From Methylophilaceae bacterium (GTDB lineage: Bacteria > Pseudomonadota > Gammaproteobacteria > Burkholderiales > Methylophilaceae), in assembly GCA_006844635.1 (NCBI GenBank), contig SPJO01000103.1:1-26485 (forward strand): 26,485 nucleotides of DNA. Direction: 5' to 3'. The position numbers were made by a program, and so were the translations under genes. Below are positions 17,037 to 23,648 of this stretch, piece after piece (within the stretch, counting starts at the first letter, position 1; each line of letters opens with the position of its first letter). The notes beneath the pieces are model-generated. The model saw only the letters and a list, made by a program, of their open reading frames with translations. It did not search any database and was not told the DNA's origin.

Positions 17037-18110
17037 ATGGCAAAACAACGTAAAATCATCCACGTTGATATGGATGCATTTTTTGCATCAGTAGAGCAGC
17101 GAGACCACCCTGAATATCAAGAGAAACCATTGATCGTGGGCGGTCAACCCGATAGCCGTGGCGTGGTGGCTGCCTGTAGTTATGAGGCCAGAAAGTTTGG
17201 TATTCACTCTGCAATGCCATCATCCAAAGCTTATCGTTTATGCCCGAAAGCCATCTTCGTTAAGCCGCGTTTTGAAGCTTATCGTGCTGTCTCTAATCAA
17301 ATTCGTGAAATATTTTGGCGCTATGCCTCACAAGTCGAGCCACTTTCGCTTGATGAAGCCTATTTGGATGTTACCTATACCGAAGATTATGATGGTTCGG
17401 CAACACGCATTGCGCAAGCCATTAAGGCAGACATTCTTAAAGTGACGCAGCTGAATGCATCAGCAGGTGTTTCTTATAATAAGTTCCTGGCCAAGATTGC
17501 TTCAGATATGGATAAACCGAATGGTTTGTATGTCATTAAGCCAGAGCAGGGCTTAGGCTTTGTAGCAAACTTGCCGATTGGTAAGTTTCACGGCATTGGC
17601 CCAGCGACAGAAGCAAAGATGCTGAAGCTAGGTATTAAAACAGGGGCGGATTTAAAACAAAAAACACTCATGCAATTGGTCGAACGGTTTGGTAAATCTG
17701 GACAGTATTATTACAACATCGCACGCGCGGTTGATGAACGACCAGTACGCAGTCAGCGCGTACGAAAATCTCTGGGCAAAGAAACGACTTTTGCTGAAGA
17801 CGTATTATCAGTAACGCTGCTGACAGAAAAGCTGAATGCATTAGCTGAGTTGGTGCTTAATAAGCTGACCGAACAGGCCTTACAAGCAAGAACCATTACT
17901 TTAAAAGTAAAGTATGCAAACTTTCAACAAGTAACACGTGCGCAATCCGTTGAAACCGTTTTAAACTTAACAGCCATAAAACAATGGATTCCTGAATTGT
18001 TAAAACGAACAGAGGCCGGCGAAAAACCAATTCGCTTGGTAGGGCTGAGCTTAAGTGGGTTAGAAAAAGAGCAACCGCTAGCAGGTCAGCCGCAGTTAGG
18101 TTTGGTTTAA
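17037..18110 (+). CDS. dinB: DNA polymerase IV (Y-family translesion polymerase)
   Basis: A 357-residue Y-family polymerase that copies past damaged bases in the cytoplasm. HVDMDAFFASVEQ (residues 9-21) carries the metal ligand Asp11 and the steric-gate Phe16. ACSYEARKFGIHSAMP is the YEAR nucleotide-binding motif. SLDEAYLDV (104-112) carries Asp106 and Glu107. A helix-hairpin-helix (FHGIGPATEAKMLKLGI) and the little-finger domain (about 235-340) follow. The last residues QPQLGLV resemble a sliding-clamp-binding motif. Length is typical (E. coli 351). No SOS box is obvious in the short upstream region. It starts 80 bases from the divergent yccF and is followed after 3 bases by a secreted protein gene. 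Confidence 0.95.
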   Translation: MAKQRKIIHVDMDAFFASVEQRDHPEYQEKPLIVGGQPDSRGVVAACSYEARKFGIHSAMPSSKAYRLCPKAIFVKPRFEAYRAVSNQIREIFWRYASQVEPLSLDEAYLDVTYTEDYDGSATRIAQAIKADILKVTQLNASAGVSYNKFLAKIASDMDKPNGLYVIKPEQGLGFVANLPIGKFHGIGPATEAKMLKLGIKTGADLKQKTLMQLVERFGKSGQYYYNIARAVDERPVRSQRVRKSLGKETTFAEDVLSVTLLTEKLNALAELVLNKLTEQALQARTITLKVKYANFQQVTRAQSVETVLNLTAIKQWIPELLKRTEAGEKPIRLVGLSLSGLEKEQPLAGQPQLGLV

Positions 18111-18113
18111 TTT

Positions 18114-18524
18114 ATGCGCATCATAAAATTTACGAGCATTGTTCTACTTTTTATTTCCATATCAGCTTATGCCGATGAACTAAAGCCTTTCACCAGTGAT
18201 GGTTGTAGTGCTTTTCCAGAAGGAACTATTGAGCAGAATCAACTTTGGCTTTCTTGTTGTGAGCAGCATGATTATGTTTATTGGAAAGGTGGGACCTATC
18301 AGCAACGTTTAGATGCAGATAAGGCTTTGCGTGCTTGTGTTGCCGGTGTTGGTGAGAAAGAGGTGGCTTTGTTAATGCTTGCGGGTGTTAGGGTTGGTGG
18401 CACGCCATTCTTGCCAACAAAATTCCGTTGGGGTTATGGATGGTCTTATCCGCGATTTTATGGTGCGTTAAGTGATGATGAGTTGCAGCAGGTTGAAGAC
18501 GCAACAAGAAAAATTGCTCGATAG
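18114..18524 (+). CDS. Secreted phospholipase-A2-like protein
   Basis: A 136-residue protein with a signal peptide (basic MRIIK, hydrophobic TSIVLLFISIS, cleavage probably after AYA, residue 20). The mature part has the phospholipase A2 pattern: a glycine/cysteine loop TSDGCSAFPEG (Cys31), then CCEQHD (Cys48, Cys49, His52, Asp53) matching the CCxxHD active site, then DADKALRAC (residues 67-75) matching the second helix that supplies the catalytic Asp and a partner Cys. A tryptophan/tyrosine-rich segment RWGYGWSYPRFYG follows. This supports a PLA2-like fold acting outside the cytoplasm; actual lipase activity is unproven. It starts 3 bases after dinB, so may be co-transcribed, and converges on hvfC with 8 bases between stops. 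Confidence 0.7.
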   Translation: MRIIKFTSIVLLFISISAYADELKPFTSDGCSAFPEGTIEQNQLWLSCCEQHDYVYWKGGTYQQRLDADKALRACVAGVGEKEVALLMLAGVRVGGTPFLPTKFRWGYGWSYPRFYGALSDDELQQVEDATRKIAR

Positions 18525-18532
18525 GGAAGTTT

Positions 18533-19264
18533 CTACTCATGTTTTTTACTACCAAGCACTGCCCCTTGTCCCATTAAATCTTTCAACACGCCATGACCAA
18601 ATTCAATGATGGCCTCCGGCTCAGGGTGTTGAATTTGTTCCGCTAGAGAAGTTAGTGCTTGCTCACCTGTTAAGCCTTCTTTGGCAAGGTTAAGTAATAC
18701 AAATACCATAGGGTTAAGCTCGATAAAGCTGACTTCGAAATCAGCTTTTCTAAAGACTAATAAGTGTGTGCCTTCTGTTTCTTCTGGCTTGAATTGCGCT
18801 GATATTTTTTGCACTGGGTAATCATATTGCAACAGCATATGAGCGGGTGCCAGTACTGGTATTTCATTGATTAAGTCGACAGAGTTGCTTAGCGCAGGTG
18901 CTTCCGTTTGCATACCGCCAACAGCAAGCTCTACCCATTCGTAATGAGCGAGCTGTTTGATCATTGGAGGCGTTTTCTCATCTGCCTCTAAAAAGGTAAG
19001 TAGCTCGTGAGGAATGTCTCTAAAAATAGGTGAGCTAGCATGGTGTGTGGCTACAAACCTTCTGATTGTCGCATCCCAGTCTTCGCCGCCGACTGTTTCT
19101 TGGCAAACAGGGAAGCAGACGGAGGCTGACTCAAAAATGTTGTTGTAGACACCTTCTCGGTAGACAGCCATACGCTCTTCATCAACATTGTCTGGCTTGG
19201 GGTTATTTTTTGGGTCGCGGATGTGTGCGGTGAAGTCGTATTGGTATTGCTGGAAGTCTTTCAT
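18533..19264 (-). CDS. hvfC: HvfC/BufC-like peptide-modification partner (DUF2063)
   Basis: A 243-residue DUF2063 protein. In characterised relatives this protein binds the MNIO enzyme and the precursor peptide and is needed for modification. The N-terminal domain (about residues 1-100) shows the typical DUF2063 pattern: RMAVYREGVYNNIFESASVCFPVC, then a long loop and ATHHASSPIFRDIPHELLTFL. The C-terminal part (about 105-240) includes AHYEWVELAV, a beta-rich middle with HLLVFRKADFEVSFIELNP, and a helical PqqD-like end (LLNLAKEGLTGEQALTSLAEQ). It starts 4 bases after the hvfB stop, so coupling is likely. It is the last gene of the hvf set; no terminator is evident before the converging PLA2-like gene. 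Confidence 0.88.
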   Translation of the reverse strand: MKDFQQYQYDFTAHIRDPKNNPKPDNVDEERMAVYREGVYNNIFESASVCFPVCQETVGGEDWDATIRRFVATHHASSPIFRDIPHELLTFLEADEKTPPMIKQLAHYEWVELAVGGMQTEAPALSNSVDLINEIPVLAPAHMLLQYDYPVQKISAQFKPEETEGTHLLVFRKADFEVSFIELNPMVFVLLNLAKEGLTGEQALTSLAEQIQHPEPEAIIEFGHGVLKDLMGQGAVLGSKKHE

Positions 19265-19268
19265 TACA

Positions 19269-20165
19269 TTATGCAGCCGATTGCGTTAGGCGCTCTACAT
19301 TCGCTGCAGCCGCTTGTAACTCAGCAATTTTGTTAACCTCTTTGATGAGTGTTGGTAGCGGTGGGATATTGCTGTCGCGTTCTAGTAGGGTTGGGAAGGT
19401 GCCAAATAAAGCATAGGCTTCTTCAGTTAGTTTCCATACAGGGTCAATGACATCTGCTGCATGAGTGTCGACCAACAGTTCCGGTGTTTGTTGGTAGTGT
19501 CCAGCGACATGACTGTAAACAATGCGTTCAGCTGGAACGCCTTTTAAGAATTCACTAGCATCGAATTTAAAGTTGATGCTATTCACGTAAATGTTATTGA
19601 TATCTAAATGCAACCAGCAATCTGCTTCCGTAAGCACCGCGTTTAAAAAGGTGAGTTCATCCATGGTTGCCATTGGCGCTTTTAAGTAGAACGATGCGTT
19701 TTCAACAGCAATGCGTTGCCCTAGGATGTCTTGTGTTTGTTTAATGCGGTCAGCAACATAGTGTACGGCTTCTTCTGTAAAGGGGATGGGCAATAAGTCA
19801 TATAAATAGCCCGGTTTGCCCTGATAGTTGTCGCTGCAATAGCTTAAGTGCTCGGTATAGAGCGGTATTTTATTGACAGATAAAAACTGTTTTACCTGTT
19901 TTAAGAATTTGGTATTTAGCGGGTCTGGGCCGCCAAGTGATAAGCAGAGGCCGTGGCATGCGATAGGATAGCGCTCAACAAACCATGCGAGTTGATCTGC
20001 GTATTTACCGCCGGCACCAATCCAGTTTTCTGGTGCAATTTCAACAAAGTCGATATTGCTAATGAGCGCATCGGGTTCTTTGTGTTGAAAATGGCGTTGA
20101 ATTTGCGGTATCAGCTCTCGCTTCAACCCCAAACCAACGCCATTGATGTCGGATAATGCTGACAT
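19269..20165 (-). CDS. hvfB: HvfB/BufB-like MNIO peptide maturase (DUF692)
   Basis: A 298-residue enzyme of the multinuclear non-heme iron-dependent oxidative (MNIO, formerly DUF692) family, a TIM-barrel that modifies cysteines in peptides. The expected metal and active-site residues are visible in order: CHGLCLSLGG (His71), YTEHLSY (Glu105, His106), AVENASFY (Glu155, Asn156), WLHLDINN (His186, Asp188, Asn190), YSHVAGH (His219, His223), VDTHAAD (Asp233, His235), and LLERDSNIP (Glu262, Asp264). In HvfB relatives the reaction converts EGKCG cysteines to an oxazolone plus thioamide. Its start is 22 bases after the hvfA stop and has no visible Shine-Dalgarno, unlike hvfA. Substrate is inferred from the adjacent EGKCG peptide gene. 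Confidence 0.93.
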   Translation of the reverse strand: MSALSDINGVGLGLKRELIPQIQRHFQHKEPDALISNIDFVEIAPENWIGAGGKYADQLAWFVERYPIACHGLCLSLGGPDPLNTKFLKQVKQFLSVNKIPLYTEHLSYCSDNYQGKPGYLYDLLPIPFTEEAVHYVADRIKQTQDILGQRIAVENASFYLKAPMATMDELTFLNAVLTEADCWLHLDINNIYVNSINFKFDASEFLKGVPAERIVYSHVAGHYQQTPELLVDTHAADVIDPVWKLTEEAYALFGTFPTLLERDSNIPPLPTLIKEVNKIAELQAAAANVERLTQSAA

Positions 20166-20187
20166 ATGGTTCAGTACTAAGACTTAA

Positions 20188-20574
20188 TTATTTACCGCAT
20201 TTACCTTCGCCACATTTGCCGTCTTTGGCTTTTTCAGCACCTTTTTCAGCACCACATTTACCTTCGCCGCATTTACCATCTTTGGCTTTTTCGCCAGTAC
20301 CGCATTTACCTTCACCGCACTTGCCTTCATCCATTTTTTCTTTGCCACCGCATTTGCCTTCGCCGCATTTGCCGTCTTTGGTCTTATCTGCACCACATTT
20401 ACCTTCGCCGCATTTACCTTCTGCGCCTTTAGCATGGTTGTCAGCTACTTGATAACCACTAGAAAGTGTTTTAATTTCAAAAGGGTTATCTGTGGCGGCA
20501 ACTGCTGCTGTGCCTAAAGATAACGCGAATGCACCGCCTACAGCTAATGCGATTGATTTTTTAGTAACGCTCAT
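20188..20574 (-). CDS. hvfA: HvfA-like precursor peptide with ten repeated EGKCG/DGKCG motifs
   Basis: A 128-residue exported precursor peptide. A Sec-type signal peptide (MSVTKKSIALAVGGAFALSL, cleavage near residues 26-27, AVAA) is followed by a short conserved region, NPFEIKTLSSGYQVADNH (30-47), with the LxxGY motif of this family. Residues 51-127 are low-complexity Gly/Lys/Glu/Asp with ten cysteines at 55, 60, 70, 75, 86, 91, 102, 107, 121 and 126. These form five pairs, each ending GEGKCG; seven motifs are EGKCG and three DGKCG. There are no other cysteines and no aromatic residues in the repeat part. By family knowledge EGKCG cysteines become copper-binding oxazolone/thioamide groups. 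A strong ribosome-binding site (AAAGGAAA) precedes the ATG. It lies between the anti-sigma gene and the maturase gene. Confidence 0.93.
   Translation of the reverse strand: MSVTKKSIALAVGGAFALSLGTAAVAATDNPFEIKTLSSGYQVADNHAKGAEGKCGEGKCGADKTKDGKCGEGKCGGKEKMDEGKCGEGKCGTGEKAKDGKCGEGKCGAEKGAEKAKDGKCGEGKCGK
20191..20424 (-). repeat. Five-unit degenerate repeat inside hvfA
   Basis: The DNA behind residues 51-128 consists of five units, each holding two GKCG codon blocks (minus strand core GGTAAATGCGG), separated by spacers of 4 to 9 residues that vary (for example ADKTK, GKEKMD, TGEKAK, AEKGAEKAK). Third-position differences between units show it is not a very recent perfect expansion. Such arrays can gain or lose units by recombination. 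Confidence 0.85.
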
Positions 20575-20579
20575 GATTA

Positions 20580-20587
20580 TTTCCTTT
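20580..20587 (-). promoter_or_regulatory. Strong ribosome-binding site of hvfA
   Basis: Minus strand AAAGGAAA, 5 bases before the hvfA ATG. It contrasts with hvfB, which has no recognisable Shine-Dalgarno 22 bases further on, and fits a need for more peptide than enzyme. Confidence 0.7.
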
Positions 20588-20626
20588 AGTAATGATTAAA
20601 AAGTTTTGTTACAAATAAAGTAATCG

Positions 20627-20878
20627 TTATTTAATGTTTTCGTTCATTGATTTAACGATACGTTTTTTTGCTTCCTCGGGTAACTTAATGTTTTCGTCTT
20701 CTTCAGTTTGTTTGCTAATACTATGGATAGTAACGTGTAACTTTTGTATCTGTTGACTAAACCGTTTGCAGTATTTGCATATGAATAGATGCATCTTTAG
20801 GCCAAAACGTTCCCGCAAAGACAGTTTTTTGTCTAAACTTTGCGAGATAAGCTGGCTGGCTTGTTTGCAATTCAACAT
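20627..20878 (-). CDS. Small zinc-finger anti-sigma factor
   Basis: An 83-residue protein with the zinc-binding anti-sigma (zf-HC2) pattern: Cys4 in MLNCKQAS and His30-x3-Cys34-x2-Cys37 in HLFICKYC. The rest is charged and helical, with no membrane segment, so it should be cytoplasmic. By analogy with ChrR/RsrA-type proteins it would hold the adjacent ECF sigma factor inactive until metal loss or thiol oxidation; this is inference. It starts 3 bases after the sigma stop, preceded by ATAGGT, and ends 52 bases before hvfA. The position between sigma and precursor links it to control of the hvf genes. Confidence 0.85.
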   Translation of the reverse strand: MLNCKQASQLISQSLDKKLSLRERFGLKMHLFICKYCKRFSQQIQKLHVTIHSISKQTEEDENIKLPEEAKKRIVKSMNENIK

Positions 20879-20881
20879 CTA

Positions 20882-21436
20882 TTAATGACCTATCCAATTG
20901 ATTTCTAAACATTTCCTGATTCCCATTCGGGCGCGATATAACATCACCCATGCATTGGTCGTGGTGATGTTTAATTCCTTACAAATTTCCTGATTATCCT
21001 TTTCTTCGACGTCACGCATCATGAACAAGGTGGCGAGTTTGTTAGGGACTTTATCGATGCATTTTTGCAAAACACCCATAAATTGTTTTTGCTCTAATAG
21101 GTTATCTGGTACGTCCCAAGTTTGTGGTTTGTCCACCCAGTGACCTTTGTCATCAAAAAACTCATCCATATTGGCATCAGATTCATGCATGAGTTCAGAG
21201 GCTGGGGTTTCTCGGTTTTTTTTGCGCATAACATCAATGATTTTGTGCTTGAGGATACCTGTTAGCCAAGTGCGCGGGCTTGATTGCTCTGCAAAGCTAT
21301 TGTTCTTGATAGCGGCAAAAAATGTTTCCTGTACGACATCTTCTGCTTGGTGAGGGTCTCTTAAACGTGCAAGCGCAAAGCGGTAAAGGTAATCTCCATG
21401 TTCGTTGAGCCAGTCATTCGCATTTTCTGTTGTCAT
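20882..21436 (-). CDS. ECF-type RNA polymerase sigma factor
   Basis: A 184-residue group 4 (ECF) sigma factor. Region 2 covers about residues 10-75, with YRFALARLRDPHQAEDVVQE (18-37) and RTWLTGILKHKIIDVMRKK for -10 recognition. An acidic linker (about 80-112, DANMDEFFDD) connects to region 4 (about 118-178), with DVEEKDNQEICKELNITTTN as the helix-turn-helix for the -35 element. It resembles the ECF subgroup commonly paired with a small zinc anti-sigma. Its ATG overlaps the stop of the DUF1841 gene (21433-21436), so its translation is probably coupled to a housekeeping transcript. The following genes are the anti-sigma factor and hvfABC, its likely targets. Confidence 0.93.
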   Translation of the reverse strand: MTTENANDWLNEHGDYLYRFALARLRDPHQAEDVVQETFFAAIKNNSFAEQSSPRTWLTGILKHKIIDVMRKKNRETPASELMHESDANMDEFFDDKGHWVDKPQTWDVPDNLLEQKQFMGVLQKCIDKVPNKLATLFMMRDVEEKDNQEICKELNITTTNAWVMLYRARMGIRKCLEINWIGH

Positions 21437-21879
21437 GATGGTGCTAGTCCAATCTTCTTATTCAATAGTTGTAGATAATAAGTTGCGTCTATGGCTGTTT
21501 TATTTTGTTGTGCATGCCATATCGTTTCTCCTAGACAATCTATGACATCATGTTGGGCTGCATGTTCCTCTTGATGTGTTAATTTGAGTTTAGCATATAC
21601 CTCTATGATACCAATTGGTTGATTAATGCTGATTTGTTCAAGTACGGAAAGGTGTAAGCTCATATGTAAAAAAGGGTTGGTCTCGCCAAGCTCAGGGAAG
21701 TACTCTTGCTGCTTGTATTGTTCGGGTGCATCTAGAATAGGGTGGTATTCAGGGTGCATTTGAATTACGCCGATAGCGATTTTTTCTAAGTCTGTTAGTG
21801 TTTGTTGTTGTTTGAATTTTTCCCAAGCCTGAAAAAAGAAATCTCTAACTTCGTCACGAGAGGGGTTAAATAGACTCAT
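21433..21879 (-). CDS. DUF1841 protein
   Basis: A 148-residue soluble protein of the DUF1841 family. The N-terminus MSLFNPSRDEVRDFFFQAWE, the central IGVIQMHPEYHPIL, and the His-rich NPFLHMSLHLSVLEQ followed by HQEEHAAQHDVIDCLGETIW are its hallmarks. The conserved histidines suggest a metal site but no function is known to me. It starts 10 bases after the FIST gene and its last codon overlaps the ECF sigma start. It commonly lies near nth in betaproteobacteria, as here. Confidence 0.85.
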   Translation of the reverse strand: MSLFNPSRDEVRDFFFQAWEKFKQQQTLTDLEKIAIGVIQMHPEYHPILDAPEQYKQQEYFPELGETNPFLHMSLHLSVLEQISINQPIGIIEVYAKLKLTHQEEHAAQHDVIDCLGETIWHAQQNKTAIDATYYLQLLNKKIGLAPS

Positions 21880-21889
21880 TGTGATACCC

Positions 21890-22978
21890 CTATCGCTTTT
21901 CCGCTACTAGCGCGAGTACGGCTGAATATTGCAGCATGGCATTTTTTCCAGCAATCGGCGCAATTTCGCCATTACCATAAAAGCCAATAATGGGTAGCTG
22001 TGGGTGTAAGGTTTTGAGCAGTTCTAAATCTTGGTCGCTACCATCATAGAAAGAAGGACCACGGCCTAGACACGAAAATAACATGGCAAAGGATGGCTCT
22101 GTTGAAAGCTGTTGTTTTAGTTTTCCTGCGGTTTTGACAATGTCGATTTGTGCGGTATTAGCATCTCTTAAGCCCCAAGCTAACCAGTCGCCAGGCTGTA
22201 AGGTTTTGCTTAACGTAATGGCGCCTGTTTTTGAGTCGTTAGCAATAATGGCGGCGACATCATAAGCATCCTCAGCAAATGCGTCGGTTGTTGCTGCCGT
22301 CATGGCGACTAATTGATGATAAGGAATATCGTCACCATTCTTGTTTAACGCTTGCCACGCTGTTTTTAGACTACTGCCAGCCGGGATGTTGTTGATTGAC
22401 AGGATGTCATGCTCTTTGCAAGCCGTAATTTTTTGAGGTGTTGAGATGCTTTTCAATCCGTGTGAGGCGGCAACAGCAACCTCTGCTTGTGTAATGCTGA
22501 CTTCGCAATGGCCTGCTGTAACGCCTTTACCGCTCTTCCAAACAGAAAATGGGCCGTGACCAATGGCATCACCAGAAATGCCACCAAAGCGTAACCCTGC
22601 GGCATTGAGCCAAGTGCTGTTCATAGCATTAGGGGCTGCAAGTGTTAATAGTGGCTGTGTGTTGCGATCATCTTGAATCACGCTTAATGACGCAGTGTCA
22701 CTAAACACCATGGCGGCCGCTGCTGGACTGTCTAAGATCCAGTCTTCTTCGGTGAAAATACCTGTCGCAGAACAGCCGATAATTTGTGTACAGCCAGCGG
22801 CTTTTGCTGCGGCTTGAATGGCCGATGCTGGGTCAGCAGCAAACTCTGCACTTAAGAAAAGTAACACAGCGCTAGGTGACTGAATACTGCCTTTGTCCAT
22901 GGCTGCTTGGACGGCATTAGCGGCCAGCGCTGGCGTTGCCTTGCCACCAGATGCTAACCCTGTTGCAATCTTTTTCAT
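21890..22978 (-). CDS. FIST-domain protein
   Basis: A 362-residue protein with FIST N and FIST C domains, predicted sensory ligand-binding modules. The N-terminal domain (about residues 1-190) contains VLLFLSAEFAADPASAIQAA and CTQIIGCSATGIFTEEDWI. The C-terminal domain (about 205-355) ends with FSCLGRGPSFYDG (GRG motif), QLPIIGFYGNGEIAPI and LQYSAVLALV. There is no kinase, methyl-accepting or membrane segment, so it is a stand-alone cytoplasmic form. Small ligands such as amino acids have been suggested for the family. Its ATG overlaps the nth stop (22975-22978) and DUF1841 follows 10 bases later, so all three are probably one transcript. Confidence 0.88.
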   Translation of the reverse strand: MKKIATGLASGGKATPALAANAVQAAMDKGSIQSPSAVLLFLSAEFAADPASAIQAAAKAAGCTQIIGCSATGIFTEEDWILDSPAAAAMVFSDTASLSVIQDDRNTQPLLTLAAPNAMNSTWLNAAGLRFGGISGDAIGHGPFSVWKSGKGVTAGHCEVSITQAEVAVAASHGLKSISTPQKITACKEHDILSINNIPAGSSLKTAWQALNKNGDDIPYHQLVAMTAATTDAFAEDAYDVAAIIANDSKTGAITLSKTLQPGDWLAWGLRDANTAQIDIVKTAGKLKQQLSTEPSFAMLFSCLGRGPSFYDGSDQDLELLKTLHPQLPIIGFYGNGEIAPIAGKNAMLQYSAVLALVAEKR

Positions 22979-23637
22979 CCTTCGCCCGCCATTAAGTGTT
23001 TCTTAGGAATCTCTTTTTGTTTGTATTCACATAAGTCGACAAGGCAGCATTCACCACATTTGGGTTTGCGTGCGGTACAAGTGTAGCGGCCATGTAATAT
23101 CAGCAGGTGATGCGCATCTTGTATAAAGGCTTTGGGAATGGTTTTAAGGTATTTCTTTTCTACCTCTAATACGGTTTTACCTGTTGCCAGTTTAATGCGG
23201 TTACCTAGTCTAAATAAATGCGTATCGACAGCGATGGTTGGCTGACCAAAGGCGGTATTGAGGATGACATTGGCCGTTTTGCGGCCAACGCCAGGTAACG
23301 CTTCTAATGCTTCACGTGTATCAGGTACTTGGCTATCGTGTTGTTCAATCAGCATTTTGCAGCAAGCAATGACATTTTTAGCTTTGGCATGGTAAAGGCC
23401 AATTGTTTTAATGTAATGTTCTAAACCGTCGATGCCCAATGCGTAAATCGTTTTTGGAGTATTGGCAACGGCGTACAGTTTGCGCGTGGCAATGTTGACG
23501 CCCTTGTCGGTTGCTTGTGCCGATAGAATGACTGCAATCAGCAACTCAAAGTTTGAACTGTGTTCTAACTCAGTCTCTGGCTTAGGGATGGCAACACTTA
23601 AGCGCTTAAAAATTTCATATCGTTTTTCAGCGTTCAT
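22975..23637 (-). CDS. nth: Endonuclease III
   Basis: A 220-residue DNA glycosylase/AP lyase that removes oxidised pyrimidines in base excision repair. The helix-hairpin-helix LPGVGRKTAN carries catalytic Lys120, and Asp138 lies in AVDTHLFR, both at the E. coli positions. The C-terminal [4Fe-4S] ligands follow C-x6-C-x2-C-x5-C in CTARKPKCGECCLVDLC. The N-terminal half (FELLIAVILSAQATDKGVN) is also typical. Length is close to E. coli Nth (211). It starts 11 bases after the rsxE stop, the usual rsx-nth arrangement, and overlaps the FIST gene start. Confidence 0.97.
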   Translation of the reverse strand: MNAEKRYEIFKRLSVAIPKPETELEHSSNFELLIAVILSAQATDKGVNIATRKLYAVANTPKTIYALGIDGLEHYIKTIGLYHAKAKNVIACCKMLIEQHDSQVPDTREALEALPGVGRKTANVILNTAFGQPTIAVDTHLFRLGNRIKLATGKTVLEVEKKYLKTIPKAFIQDAHHLLILHGRYTCTARKPKCGECCLVDLCEYKQKEIPKKHLMAGEG

Positions 23638-23648
23638 TGCCTAGTGAC

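Noticed and set aside
16957..17043. N-terminal extension of yccF by 29 residues
   Set aside because: It overlaps dinB, lacks a ribosome-binding site, and the YccF domain starts exactly at the internal ATG with GAGAG upstream.
20191..20424. Possible CRISPR or tandem non-coding repeat
   Set aside because: Units vary in length and at third codon positions, and spacers are low-complexity coding sequence; it is an in-frame protein repeat.
20156..20452. A repetitive Pro/Ser/Leu/His plus-strand frame (98 codons) over hvfA
   Set aside because: It is the antisense shadow of the GKCG repeats. The minus-strand frame has a signal peptide, ribosome-binding site and matching neighbours.
20586..20613. Possible ECF promoter (TGTAAC, 16 bases, TACTAA) upstream of hvfA on the minus strand
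   Set aside because: The implied transcript start would fall only about 6 bases before the ATG, leaving the ribosome-binding site outside the transcript; the -10 also overlaps that site.
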